The translations under genes and the position numbers were made by a program. From positions 372,001 through 436,000 of the forward strand of contig JAGTJM010000022.1 in NCBI GenBank assembly GCA_020747015.1: 64,000 bases of DNA, given 5' to 3'. Numbering within the stretch: position 1 is the first letter of the stretch; every line of letters begins with the position of its first letter. Below, piece after piece: positions 22,162 to 33,516 of the stretch. The notes below the pieces were generated by a model. It was not told the origin of the DNA. It searched no databases and was given only the letters and a program-made list of their open reading frames with translations. The stretch is from Pyrenochaeta sp. MPI-SDFR-AT-0127. Lineage: Eukaryota > Ascomycota > Dothideomycetes > Pleosporales > Cucurbitariaceae.

Positions 22162-24549
22162 ATGGCCTCGGACTCGGAGCCACCGCCAGAGGACCTCAAA
22201 TGGTCGGCGCAGTACACGGTCGGCACACTTGCGCTTCAAAATCGAAACACCAAGCTGACGGGCGATAAACTTTTGCTGCCCCCTTCCGCGTTACAACACC
22301 TACTGGCCGCCGCTCCCGTCGTGACCGTTGATTCGGACCGGCCCCACATCACCGCCTTCGACCCTTTCAATCCCTATACCTTCGACGCTGAGCGCCAGCT
22401 CCGATCACAGTTTCAAGACCGCCACCAGCAGTTGCCGCACCCCCTCACGTTTCGGCTAGTAAACCCGGACAACGGCAGGGCTATACATGCAGGTATACGC
22501 GAGTTCTCTGCTGAGGAGGGCCAGGTAGTTCTGAGCAGCTTCTTGCGCGAGGCCTTGGGCATCGAGGGTCCGTCTGCCGCGTCCTCGGGGCGCGCAAGTC
22601 CAAATGGCCGCAGCGATGAAGACGCGGTTATGACGGATGGAGTCGAGCACCTCGCCGTCAACGGCGCTGCGTCTCCCAAAATTACCGTACACGCCAAACA
22701 GCTGCCCAAAGGAACCTTCGTCAAGCTGCGCCCGCTAGAAGCTGGCTACGACCCCGAAGACTGGAAGTCGCTCCTCGAGGAACATCTACGATCCAATTTC
22801 ACGACACTGACAAACGGAGAGGTACTGGTTGTACATGGTGGGCGCGGGCTCAGTGGCATGCGCGAAGAGTTTCGCTTCCTAGTGGACGGGTTCAAGCCAG
22901 AAGGCGACGGCATCTGCGTCGTGGACACAGATCTTGAGGTGGACATAGAAGCGCTGAATGAAGAGCAGGCACGGGAGACATTGAAGAGGATAGCAGCGAA
23001 GAGGCAGCGTGCACCCGGCACAACAGAGGGCAGTTCCACAGGCGGCGATATCGATATATTCAAGGCACAGGATGGGCAGGTTCTCGACGGCGAGTACGTC
23101 GACTACCAATTGCCATCTTGGGACAGATCACAAGGCTTGGATATTTCTCTCAGCGAGGTAGACGACGACGACGAGATTGACCTATTCGTCAGCCCGTACT
23201 CCTCGCGACAACGAGCTCGGCCACGAGAAGACGAACATGTTTTCGCTGATTTGTCAAGTCGCTATCCCAAGCGCATACGACTACAACCGACCAACACTGA
23301 GCTCGATGGAGCAGAAGCAGTGTGGATCTCAATACGTGCATATCCTCCAAGCACCCCATCCAGCACACCAAAACCATTTCGACTCAAGGTCTCCATGTTC
23401 GACCCAAAGTTCGAGCCTACAGCATCCGAACATGTTGACACAGCATCCGCGCATAACCCTGATGAAGTGCAGTGCAAAAACTGTACTCAATGGGTACCTA
23501 AAGGTTCTCTCTTTTTGCACGAAAATTTCTGCCTACGGAACAACATCCTTTGCCCTCAGGGCTGCGGACAAGTCTTCCAAAAGCGCTCACCTACCTTCCA
23601 AGCCCACTGGCACTGTCCGCACGATACCTTCACAGGCAACACGCCTCTGAGTCGTCAAAAACACGATACAATCTACCATACCGAGCAAATATGCTCATCG
23701 TGCGAACTCGAATTTCCTTCAATACCAACCTTGGCTCACCACAAGACCACGACATGTCCGGGCAAGCTAATCCTATGTCAATTCTGCCACCTGCAAGTTC
23801 CCCAAGAAGGAGACCCTAACGAGCCTCCGAATCCCGAGCTCCTGCTCTCCGGTCTAACTCCTCATGAGCTTGCAGATGGTGGGCGCACAACAGAGTGCCA
23901 CCTTTGCAACAAAATTGTCCGTTTCCGCGACATGTCCACTCACCTTCGACACCATGATCTTGAACGCTTATCCCGCCCCCCACCTCGCATATGTCGCAAT
24001 GTCAACTGCGGACGTACACAGGATGGCGCAAACAAACTGGGCGATACACGAGCAGGAACGCGCAAAGGTCAGGGCCCAGGGAATGAAATCGGACTTTGCA
24101 GCGTCTGCTTTGGCCCCCTCTACGTATCCCTGCACGACCCAGAGGGCAAAGCACTACGTCGGCGCATCGAGCGCCGCTATCTCTCCCAGCTACTTACTGG
24201 CTGTGGAAGAGCTTGGTGCAGGAACGAATACTGCCGCAGCGGACGTAAGAATCTCGGCCAGGGCGACAAGTCTGTGCCTACCAAGGACGCCATTCCTCTC
24301 GTCAAGCCGTTTCTGGAGGGCATGGACGGAAGAGGGTACAGCACACCTTTGCATTTCTGCGTCGATGAGCGCGGCCAGAAGTCCAGAACGCTGGCGGAGA
24401 TGTTGGGCGCTGAGAAGGGCATCGAGGGCAAGGGTGGATATAGACTTGAGTGGTGTGTCGCCGCACTTGAAGCAGAGGGAGGTGACTTGGACCGGGCCAG
24501 GAGCTGGCTCAAAGGCTGGGCTCCGCAGAGGAGTGAGGCTGGTCAATGA
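22162..24549 (+). CDS. Ufd1-domain protein with TRAF-like and Cys-rich zinc fingers
   Basis: One uninterrupted exon of 795 residues with a good start context (CACCATGGCC). Residues ~1-215 resemble the Ufd1 double-psi-barrel: LQNRNTKLTGDKLLLPPSAL, then HPLTFRLVN, then FVKLRPLEAGYDPEDWKSLL. An acidic linker (DDDDEIDLF) follows. From ~435 come Cys/His fingers of TRAF type (VQCKNCTQWVPKGSLFLHENFC, split by spacing, then CPQGCGQVFQKR). From ~610 there is a Cys-rich block ending in GCGRAWCRNEYC, similar to the AZUL finger. The last ~35 residues (EWCVAALEAEGGDLDRARSWL) resemble a UBA-type helix bundle. The whole suggests a ubiquitin or Cdc48-linked adaptor, longer than canonical Ufd1 (about 350 residues), so it is not Ufd1 itself. 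Confidence 0.88.
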   Translation: MASDSEPPPEDLKWSAQYTVGTLALQNRNTKLTGDKLLLPPSALQHLLAAAPVVTVDSDRPHITAFDPFNPYTFDAERQLRSQFQDRHQQLPHPLTFRLVNPDNGRAIHAGIREFSAEEGQVVLSSFLREALGIEGPSAASSGRASPNGRSDEDAVMTDGVEHLAVNGAASPKITVHAKQLPKGTFVKLRPLEAGYDPEDWKSLLEEHLRSNFTTLTNGEVLVVHGGRGLSGMREEFRFLVDGFKPEGDGICVVDTDLEVDIEALNEEQARETLKRIAAKRQRAPGTTEGSSTGGDIDIFKAQDGQVLDGEYVDYQLPSWDRSQGLDISLSEVDDDDEIDLFVSPYSSRQRARPREDEHVFADLSSRYPKRIRLQPTNTELDGAEAVWISIRAYPPSTPSSTPKPFRLKVSMFDPKFEPTASEHVDTASAHNPDEVQCKNCTQWVPKGSLFLHENFCLRNNILCPQGCGQVFQKRSPTFQAHWHCPHDTFTGNTPLSRQKHDTIYHTEQICSSCELEFPSIPTLAHHKTTTCPGKLILCQFCHLQVPQEGDPNEPPNPELLLSGLTPHELADGGRTTECHLCNKIVRFRDMSTHLRHHDLERLSRPPPRICRNVNCGRTQDGANKLGDTRAGTRKGQGPGNEIGLCSVCFGPLYVSLHDPEGKALRRRIERRYLSQLLTGCGRAWCRNEYCRSGRKNLGQGDKSVPTKDAIPLVKPFLEGMDGRGYSTPLHFCVDERGQKSRTLAEMLGAEKGIEGKGGYRLEWCVAALEAEGGDLDRARSWLKGWAPQRSEAGQ

Positions 24550-24962
24550 CCACTGCTTGTATGATAAACGGATCATTGCATCAGCACGTGTGGCGTTTTA
24601 GAGGGATGGCGACAGCATATAGATGTGAATAGATACCCCAGCACGAATAAGATTTGAAGGAATTTTTTCAGACAGCTGAGAGACCATGTTTGCGTGTACT
24701 GATATCTCATCTTGCTCATCCCATACAAGAATCCATACACAAGTCATCAGAGGCACAGAAGCCTTCTCATTCAAGCTATTGTAGATAACAAGAGATAAAA
24801 TCACAAAATCTCCCATATGAGAAAGAGTCCCGCCCTTTGTATACCATGTCGCGAGCTCTGATATGTACAGACAAAAGAATGAAGTGTTGAACTTAAAATC
24901 CGACCACTGTCGGTGCCATTCCCTGCTCTCGAAAGGCGGAGCAGGGGCTGAACATGGCCAGG
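24550..24962. other. Convergent 3' spacer
   Basis: 413 bp between the converging Ufd1-like and GH55 genes. Nothing beyond 3' flanks was seen. Confidence 0.4.
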
Positions 24963-27900
24963 CTAGATTCGATAGGTGATCCAGCCAATGGTGTTGGGAT
25001 ACACGCTCAAATTATCGTTCCATCTGGCTTTGTCCACGCCATCAATCGTAAGCATTTGCAGTGCTCCAACCTGGCTCAGTGCAAATGCCTGGAGGCTTGA
25101 ATCTCCTTCAATGCTGAGGATTTGGTTTTGGCAATCCCTGAGACCATTGGGAGCATCGGGTGACGAGCACGTAAGATCGTAACTCTTGAAAAATGAGTAC
25201 CTGTTTTGGTTAGCTAGCTCGCAAATTGAACACCTCTGAAGTACTGCTCAAGGCATTCGCAGTGCAATTCAATTGCTGTTTGACAACTGCTTCGTACCAC
25301 GACGCTCTTCAGGTCCACAAAAGCGGAAAGGATATACGTACAAGCCACCGCCATAGATCAAAATATTCTTCGAGTTCAAGAGACGAAGACCGTATGGATC
25401 ACAAATACCTGCCGGGCAAGCAGTGGCGTAGTTGGGGTCAGAGAAAGCATCTGAGCGTCCGTATGGCTGAGACCGGGCATCTGGTGTTGGCATGTAATAG
25501 GGCGTTTCGGTCTGAATGAAGCCGGCGAAGACATTGCTGGCCCCGTTGAACTATGGAAGTCAGATTCATGGCCTTTATAATGACTCCTGATTGTGTTCTT
25601 GTCATAATGAAAGCGCTTTGCGACAAACATAATGCCACGAAAGTCTTCAGGTTAACACGTGACATACCTGATACTGGTAAAGAGCGTGATGCTCAACGCC
25701 ATTTGCCCAGAGCCAGACGTTTGAGGCTTCGACATGGAGGCCACGTCCAGTGAAAACGTTGACGCGCGTGCTGTTTGGGTCATCCAGATCGTGATCCGCA
25801 GTCTAAACGCAATTAGTATTGAGCTTTCAGTGTTACAAAAATAAAACTGACCCAGAACCAATTGTTCTCGAAGTATGCCCCGGTAGCGGTCTTAGTAACG
25901 TGGACGTTAGTGTGCGCGGCCATACACTCAGCCTTGTTAGAAGTGATAGGGCATTCTGCAACCTGAAGTCCAGTACCCTTCGCTCCACCGATGCGCGTAT
26001 GGACGTCCCACAATCCGGAACCGCGCTGAGTATTCAGGTTATATTCAATGACCTTGGCTCCAGGAGTTGCTCCTTGAGTTTGTACAATCATATCTGACCA
26101 TTCGATGCGTCCGCTTTCACCAGGCTTGCCTACAGGTAGTAATAAAGTCAGCAGATGTATAGAAGAAGAAAGCTATAAACAAAGACAAATCATGGCAGTC
26201 CTAGGCAGATCCACAAAGCTTTGTGATTGCGAACCAGGATTCACAAAGATCCTTAAGGGCTCTAGGCTGGCATGTCATGGTAATTTGCTGTTTGAGACTT
26301 ACCAATCTGGATAATGGGTACAGGGTTGTCTTTGTTCGCCCAGGTGCTGCCAGAACCCATGATAGTTGAGAAAGTTTCGCCGACCATGCGAGCTCCTGGG
26401 GGAACATATATCATTCGGGTCACCTTGTACACACCGTGTTCAAAGTAAAGTACCTTGTTCTGTGAAACTGCACTGTTGATGGCATTCTGTACCGCAGTTG
26501 TATCGTCGGTGCGACCATCACCAGTTGCGCCAGCTCGGCGAGCGCTAATGAAGTCACTAGCGCTGAGGGTTTCGTACTGAGGTTTCGATTTGGAGTAATA
26601 CTTTCCATTCTCAAGGAGACCCGAGGGCCGAGCTGCTGGGGTAAAAGAGCCTTGATACTTCTCTGGGCCGTTTGGAGAATACTTGTTACCTTGGCCCCAA
26701 GCTTGGATAGTAAGCGTTCCGCCATTAAGAATTGTAGCTCCGGAGCCCATGACTGCAATGGGTACGTTGTTTAGCTTGATATTTTCGAGGGTCAGTTGAC
26801 CGGCGCCGATTGGTACGCTGTCGCGCTTCCATGCCTAGCTAAGTTAGCGATGTTCAAGCCGTCTATGTGTAAAGGTTGAAGGAGCCTAGATGATCAACCA
26901 CGTCTTCGTTTATGACTCCTCTTTTGACCGGCACTGCGTTTTGCACAGTCGCCTCAAGACAGCCAGGCAATTGATTGGGGGAGGAATCTGTTATTGTTCT
27001 GTCTTTCCAGGGTAGACTTACCATGTCCACAAATCTTGGGCAGTTTGTGATCTCACTGTCAATGATGACGACGGAGCCGACCTCAAGTTTGTTGTTCAAA
27101 TAGCCATTGATCATCGAAAATGCTGTTCCGCAGTCACTGATGGAGAGGCCTGAGTACAGCCAGCCCCAATTCCAGATCTGTGAGATACCAATGACGGCCT
27201 TGGAGATTTTGATATTGCGCATCGTGAATTGCTGGTTGCCAATATTCATGCCGTACAAGCCACCCTCGATGTCAAGGTCCGCCATATGCCCTCCAGAGCC
27301 TAGTAAAGATTAATAACAAGAACAGCATGTATAAATTTGAAGAGTCCCAAGGTTCTCCAAGGAGAAACCTACCATTTTCGACAAATATTCCTGCATGTAC
27401 TGAGTTTGACGCCTGGGTCATTCGAATCTTCACATTTTGGATTGTTGTCGCCTGAGATGCTGGCCAGTGAATGCCTTGGAAGCCACTGGTTGGTGCAACA
27501 GCTGTGCCATCGATGATCAAGTTTCGTATCTGACGTACAAAGAGGTTGGTCGAAATCCATCCAGGTTCACCATTTTGATTATTGTAGGGGCTTGCGTCAA
27601 TAAGCGCAAGGGCAGCGAGACTAGACGAGGCCTTAAGAGTGGGGCGATTGCGAGGGTCCCCAATTAGTTGAGTCATGTAATAGAAGATGATTGGCTTCCC
27701 AATAAGATAAGTTCCAGCTGGAATGTACACAACAGCGGGGGTATCAGTGGAGGAGTCGCAAACCCATGGGCCACAACGGTTGCCATCGGAAATGGCACGA
27801 TTGATAGCATCGGAGTCATCCGTCACACCATCACCTTGATTCAAGTTAGCTTGTTCTGATTTTTTGGCAATATTGCCACGTACCTCTAGCCCCATACTCC

Positions 27901-28209
27901 TTCACGTTACGGAACACCTTGTATGCGCTCGGGTTCGAATTGAAGGCAGCTTTGCCGTTGCCTGAAAGATCATTCATCCAAAATCCATCAGGAATAGCGG
28001 CGATTGATGCCTGCTTTTTGGTGAGAATGGTCTCGGACTCAGTAAATGCAGGCGCATTCGAAGAGGTATCCGCAGCCCGCAGGAATGGAGCTATGAGTAA
28101 GAGATGTTAGCTACATAAAAATATGCACAGAAGGAGTCACGAGATTACCTATGGCTGCTCCCTGAATGCCAGCTGCCATAAGGCAGGCGATAATGGAGGG
28201 CAAGTGCAT
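24963..28209 (-). CDS. Secreted beta-1,3-glucanase, GH55 family
   Basis: Nine exons (28149-28209, 27884-28090, 27373-27834, 27022-27299, 26303-26834, 25852-26129, 25668-25802, 25342-25550, 24963-25200) encode 799 residues. The first exon is a signal peptide (MHLPSIIACLMAAGIQGAA). Two beta-helix repeats of pectate-lyase-like type are visible, each with the GDGxTDD motif: GDGVTDDSDAINRAI and ATGDGRTDDTTAVQNAI. Also present are TVAVVYIPAGTYLIGKPI-type and VLYFEHGVYKVTRMIYVPPGARM strands and NNWFWTADHDLDDP, all typical of GH55. The enzyme cleaves beta-1,3-glucan in the wall or in substrates outside the cell. Introns 4, 5, 7 and 8 (187, 173, 117 and 141 nt) are much longer than the window's usual ~50 nt. 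Confidence 0.93.
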
Positions 28210-30319
28210 GTTTCTAGAATGCGTAGGAAACCGCAGAGCGTATGTACAATGACAAAAAGCTAGTAGAAGTATGCCCAAAGGAGTGAAGGGAAGGAAAGGC
28301 TTGAGGAGCAAGACAAAAAAAGAGGAGCAAAGGTCTCTATTTACTCTCGCCGTTTGTTCAGCTGTCCGCCTGGGCAGCGGCGATGAGGGCGTGATAGGGA
28401 AGGCACCGCCTATATTGACCCTGTTACCCAAGAGAAACGCGGTCATTCCAGAGCCTAGCTTTCACATTCCACCATACAAACGAATTTTCCTGACGGTCTC
28501 GCCGACGGGCACGTAGAAGCGCGGTCATACGCCGGGTTGAATACTTGCCCAGTGTGTTGGCATCCACACCTCCTGTCCAAGTGGTTGCATGGCTAAATTT
28601 TGACCAAGGGTCAGACTATCCTGGCTCGAGGTGACATGGTTTAGGAAGGGTGTACTCCCGTGGGTTTTCCTCATACATAAGCTTTCGAGGACACTCGAAA
28701 GGGCCAGCTCTTCATACTCTTACCAGCTCCAACCTGGGCTCTTGAAATATATCGAGACTATTTCGTATGCCACGAACTGCACGATAGTCCTACTCTGTAA
28801 AGCCATAAAGAAAGACCAGTCAAGCGGCCAAGTCACAACCGTTGATAGTGGAGAAAGATTCAGGAGGTTCCTCGAACTAACCTTGATCCAGTAGAGGTCA
28901 CCGGATCGGCCCTTAGCACACTTTGTTCCTGTCAGGTACTGCCCAACCACGATGCACGCCAAACTAGAGGCATGTGACAATGGTGCTCGCTAAGACAATG
29001 TGACAAAACCGGTAATGAACCCGCGGTGAGTGACGGCCAAACCCCAGCTTTTGCGTTCTCAATCGTCACCGATGTGTCGCATATGTGGGGTAAAGCTTTT
29101 AAACCGGGTCGTGGTCAGATATGCACGTTACACTACATCCTTATGCCTTATGATCCTCTCCTGCAGTATCATCCTTGCACGCGCGTGCTCTCATTCAACG
29201 CTTTCAGTCCTGTGGTCCCTCGCCGCGAAACAGCATCGCCCGGCAGTGTCACGAACTCATTCAGTCTTGTGAGGCTGTCGCAAGACGTGTATTGTGAAGA
29301 GAACTCTGAGACTCCTCTTAGGACCTGCCCGATGAAGAAGAGTGTGAAAAGAACCTTGACCCGAAGACCGTAAGAGAGATTCGAAGGCCTATTGCCTAAA
29401 GGCTAGCACTAGAATATGCAGGGGCTTAGCATTCAGTCACTGGCGCGATCGATATAGAACGTTTTGTGGAGTTTTGGTGAGGTCGAAATAGAGGATAGAT
29501 GAGAACGCCACAATCTTGGACAGCAGTTATCGGAGCTCATGCCTGTTGAGGATCGTAATCACGGAGGCATGTACCCAAGTACCCCGGATTTTCGGTTCAG
29601 GAGCTTGGGCCGGGATCGTGCAAGAGGTAGATCAGGTGGCATGAGCCAGATAGATTAACGCATCTGGCACCATCCAGTTAGATGGCCGTTCTAGGACCTT
29701 CCCCTTCTGGGTATCTACCAATCAGAATGATGCGCGTATTGACGCTCTTCAGCCGCGAGGAGCAAGGGAAACCTCGTTCAAGTAATAAAGTTCGTGATAT
29801 GGTCCTGGATTTTGGGATGTTGGCTCTCGTATAGACACCATGAAGGTGTAAACGAGTGTCTCGACAGCGAAATGAGAACTTGAGAAACACCGAAGTCCAC
29901 CTAGGCGACACGCCCCGAGATGTCCGATGACCTCATGGATTCCTGCAAAAGAAGTACTAAAAATCTGTAGAGCTCACCATGATCCTGAAAATACCGCTCG
30001 GGTACCATCAGCATCAATCTCGCTGTAGATGTATATTGCCAAGACGCCGTACGCTTCGTATTTACTATATTGTTTGCCTACCACCTACAGGACATGTAAC
30101 ACGGGGCATGAGCGTGCGAAAGAGTGACCACGCAACCGCTGTTTCTTGGAGTGAGCTGTTGGCTAGTCCATGTCGTACAAGACATTGTGGCATGGCTCTA
30201 ATATCGTCCAAATTGCCAAATAAGAAACCAAGGTGGTAGACTTGACACATCATCATTTTGTACCAACATAACACCTCATGCCCTCAAGTAATGGTATTGA
30301 CGTGCAAGGTGAATTGGTG
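28210..30319. other. Long intergenic region upstream of GH55 gene
   Basis: About 2.1 kb with the GH55 promoter on its left and the thioesterase 3' flank on its right. ORFs of 60-115 codons on both strands lack domains, signal peptides and consistent junctions. Confidence 0.4.
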
Positions 30320-30955
30320 TTATAATTTGTTCTTCACTCGAATGAACATGGCTTCTCCTTCCGTGTACACCGTACCACTACCATCTTCGATTGTCGCGCG
30401 AACGTAAATCTTTCTGCCTTCCTCTCGCTCGATCTTGGTCATGCAGAAGATGATACCAGGAGCGGGAATTGGTTTCTTGTAAGTTGTATTCAGATCTGAA
30501 CCGTGTCAGCTTTGCATCTCTACGATATGCACACCTAGCAACTCACAGGCAGTGAAATAGCCCATTTCAATATCAGAGTTTGAGTGACCCAAGTCTCTCA
30601 GCCGCTGAGATCTCCTCTCTAGATTGAGTACAATGAGTACGCCACAGACCTCATCGAGCAGAGTGGCCACAAATCCACCATGGAGGATCTGTGGGTAACC
30701 GTTTAAGCCATCTCCAAGATCTACAATTGTAGCCGCCTTTTTGTACACGAAGTCGCCGTCCTCTTCTGTTGACGGCCTGAGTGTCAACAATGTTCTTATT
30801 GTGCGATCTGTACCGAGTGTTTCCGCTATGAAAGAGTCTTCTCCAGAAGGCTTCGGCAATCGTGAAGTGGTCTTTGCGGGGGTCCAGCTGGGGTCATTGA
30901 TTAAGGCTGCAGCCCAAGGAGCTGAGGAGAGCCGAGAAATAATAGTGTCTACCAT
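30320..30955 (-). CDS. Hot-dog fold thioesterase (THEM4-like)
   Basis: Two exons (30547-30955, 30320-30495) give 194 residues. The join has a GTGAGT donor and a CAG acceptor and restores MGYFTAYLNTTYKKPIPAPG, a strand pair usual for the family. The active-site region QILHGGFVATLLDEVCG holds the conserved HGG and the acidic residue of 4HBT thioesterases. The C-terminal exon supplies TKIEREEGRKIYVRATIEDG and TVYTEGEAMFIRV, the remaining hot-dog strands. The likely role is hydrolysis of an acyl-CoA; the chain length cannot be told from the sequence. The protein lacks a clear signal peptide. Confidence 0.88.
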
Positions 30956-31225
30956 GGCGATTATGGTAGATGGTTGAGCGTGAAGTCTAGAACATGCATG
31001 TTATAGAGGGCTGAGAAAGATGCCGAGGTACGAGGCCGCTCACACCAGGCATCTATCGATAAGCATTCCCGTATAAACTTGACCTGATGGGCGAACGCTA
31101 GTGAGGCTTCTCCGCATCAATTAAATAAATAGGTCAGGAAAGATAGCATGTTTGCAATGTCTTCTATTCTAAGCTTTACTTGACATGATCCACTATTGTC
31201 CCGCTCCCGCTCCCGCAAAGCCTGC

Positions 31226-31561
31226 CTAGCATTCTGCTACCGTAATCGAGATTATACGGATACTCAAAATCGCGTTGTTCGCGATGGTCTCGACAGCTCT
31301 TAGCATTGAACCGTCCTCTCCAAATAAACATATTGGCACTGTTAAGTCGCCAAACGTCCAGATATCTTGGGAACCCGAACCTTCGATTATCACACTAGGA
31401 ATATAGAACTGCTCCATTTCAAGATGTCCCTGGAGGTTCCGGTACTTCAACATTCTACTACTAAATGAAGCAGTAGGGCCTTCCAAGAGAGCAGGAAACT
31501 GCCTACTGACGAGGAATGTATCTCGAAATTTCATGCCAGGGGTGATGGCATATACTTGCAA
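31226..31561 (-). CDS. Hypothetical protein, weak
   Basis: An open frame of 111 codons with balanced composition (MQVYAITPGMKFRDTF near the start, then SQDIWTFGDLTVPICLFG). I recognise no domain and find no convincing upstream exon. Four such ORFs per kilobase occur by chance here, so this is a weak call. Confidence 0.25.
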   Translation of the reverse strand: MQVYAITPGMKFRDTFLVSRQFPALLEGPTASFSSRMLKYRNLQGHLEMEQFYIPSVIIEGSGSQDIWTFGDLTVPICLFGEDGSMLRAVETIANNAILSIRIISITVAEC

Positions 31562-31930
31562 TGCGCTTTAGGGTGACTAAATGCAAACATGGCTTTCCTC
31601 AGCTAAGAAGTAGCTTTGCAAGCAGGCCCATCAGGTATCCTGGACACTTTGAGCCCTCATCCAGGTTGGGAATGTTCGCTAGTTACTCGCCATGACGTTA
31701 GCGTCATTTGCGCCTAGTTCTGCTTCAATGAGCATGCTTTGTGTGCGGACTCGGCACAGCAACTAAGCCAACGTACATATCTTCTACAGCACGGAATCTT
31801 TAACTAGCCGATAGTCATTTTATTATTAGACACTCTCTCTTCGCTCCGGTATGGTTTGATGTTGTTCGCATATGTGTGTCGTAGTTATGAAATGCAAGAC
31901 GTCATCTTTTCTCGCTTGAACAAAGCTGCT
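31562..31930. other. Intergenic, nothing recognised
   Basis: 369 bp between two weak hypothetical genes; AT-rich near 31790-31900. No feature was seen. Confidence 0.3.
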
Positions 31931-32694
31931 CTATTGTGAGGCAAGGCTTTTTTGGTAGATAGCATCGACCGTTTCCAAGTAAAACACCAACTGGTTTCCA
32001 TCTGCATCTGTATCTTCACTGACATCCACGGCTAGTCGCGTATACAGACTCTCCAGAGTACTTTCTGCAAGACTAATTCTGGTAAAGAAGAAGCGCGCAC
32101 GATTCTCGTTCTCCGAGTCTAAAATGTCACAGCACCGACATAGAAGTCTGCGCAATGGTACAGCATAGTCATGAACTGCCTGCATGAACTGTTTGACTGA
32201 TATGGGCCGACCGTCTGTGTTTTCAATAAGTCCTGGTAGAGGTGGCTCATTTGGGCTTGTTGCCAATGCCCCCACGTATTCAATGTGTCTATGGTGAGCT
32301 GCATACGGGACTGTGGAGGATTTGTTGCTGCTTCATCTGCGGCAGTCTCTGAGAAGAGTGGTGTTCATTGCGGGTTATCTTCTACATCAAGAGAAAAGAA
32401 TTCTGCCTTAGAGGGGGATTGGGGGACGGACCACTTTAACCGGTAGATGAAGATCCTGTTCACCTCTGTCCGTGCCAGGTTGTGCGTCGTTGGTGGTGAA
32501 AGAGGAGGGCCAGGCTGAACAGGTATATTCGTTGGAAAGCTCGGAACGTTGCACCCGTCTCCGGAGACCAGGTAAACATGGTGCTGACGCTGAGGCCGTG
32601 GGTCGAACGGAGAAGGTGGTAGCGAATTCAAGAAGGAAGACAGTAACAAATTAGCTACAAAGTGTGGTTTTGGCTTTGAGAAAAAAAAGTCCAA
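31931..32694 (-). CDS. Hypothetical protein, exon structure unresolved
   Basis: The 3' exon (from about 32330 down to a stop at 31931) has coding character: SVKQFMQAVHDYAVPLRRLL, then CDILDSENENRARFFFTRISLAE and a helical end. An upstream frame from an ATG at 32694 is Pro- and Ser-rich and ends at 32365. The two frames differ. A join from a GTTAAAG donor near 32440 to an AG near 32330 would be in phase, but the donor is poor. An internal ATG at 32185 would give an 84-residue protein without any intron. No domain is recognised. Confidence 0.35.
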
Positions 32695-33026
32695 CAGTAG
32701 ATGGATCCTTCATGCGTGATGGATTTTCTTTAGCCAGGCGGCACGACTTAGGTCACTTTTGGAGTAAGTGTCTTTCGATAGACATGACATCAAAGTCTAC
32801 GTGAGGTGCAAGCATCTGAACAATCTGACTTGTATCTGGACTTAAGCCATATCGATGATGCGATGATGCAAAGATACCGAGGCAGTTGCAAGAAACGCTG
32901 CCAATAAACCACATAACATGGGCTTTCCCTCTCCATGATCTTCTTCACCCTTGATATCAAACATTCTCCAGTCTGAAACTTTTCCCCAACATATCCTCTA
33001 TTTTAGATTTCCGTAGTTTCAAGAAA
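32695..33026. promoter_or_regulatory. Divergent spacer
   Basis: 332 bp between the hypothetical minus-strand gene and the small repeat-protein gene. The right end is a pyrimidine-rich leader. Confidence 0.35.
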
Positions 33027-33482
33027 ATGTCCTCCAAACTTCACTCCCAAACTGTCCGCGGAACTCTCGATAACCCCAAAACCCAGGAAGCTATGGTTTC
33101 CAACAAAGCTGTTCCGCAACTTGGCGATCCGATCTCACTCAAACCAGATCCGAGTGTGAAAAAGATATCAGTTAATAACTCTGACCCACTTCCCAAACAA
33201 GATAACTCAACCCGATTAGAGTCCGCCTCCACGACGTCACACCTCAACCACAACAAAGAAAGTGCCCCATCAGCAGACAAGAATTCAAAGGACAACAGAA
33301 GAGAAGATGAATTACCACATTCTAAGAAAGTAAGAGGAACATTGTCCCATGGAACCGGAAAAACACTAGATACAGCTCAATTGGGTGACCCGACGAGTTT
33401 AAAGGCAGAAACGAGTAAGACAGAGATGGGAAAGGACGTGGAGAGGGAAGGTCAGGATAAAACCATGAAGAGCAAGCTCTGA
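33027..33482 (+). CDS. Small hydrophilic protein with duplicated motif
   Basis: A single exon of 151 residues, strongly hydrophilic and rich in Lys, Ser, Asp and Thr, with no hydrophobic core and probably disordered. Two related units are visible: VRGTLDNPKTQEA followed by QLGDPISLKPD near residues 10-42, and VRGTLSHGTGKTLDTA followed by QLGDPTSLKAE near residues 101-128. The order and spacing of the VRGTL and QLGDPxSLK parts are the same, so this is an internal duplication. Such composition is common in stress- or conidiation-associated fungal proteins, but this is inference only. Its stop is 34 bp from the converging cyclase gene. Confidence 0.65.
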   Translation: MSSKLHSQTVRGTLDNPKTQEAMVSNKAVPQLGDPISLKPDPSVKKISVNNSDPLPKQDNSTRLESASTTSHLNHNKESAPSADKNSKDNRREDELPHSKKVRGTLSHGTGKTLDTAQLGDPTSLKAETSKTEMGKDVEREGQDKTMKSKL

Positions 33483-33516
33483 TTACAATGAACACATCTT
33501 CAGAAAGTTAGAATAT

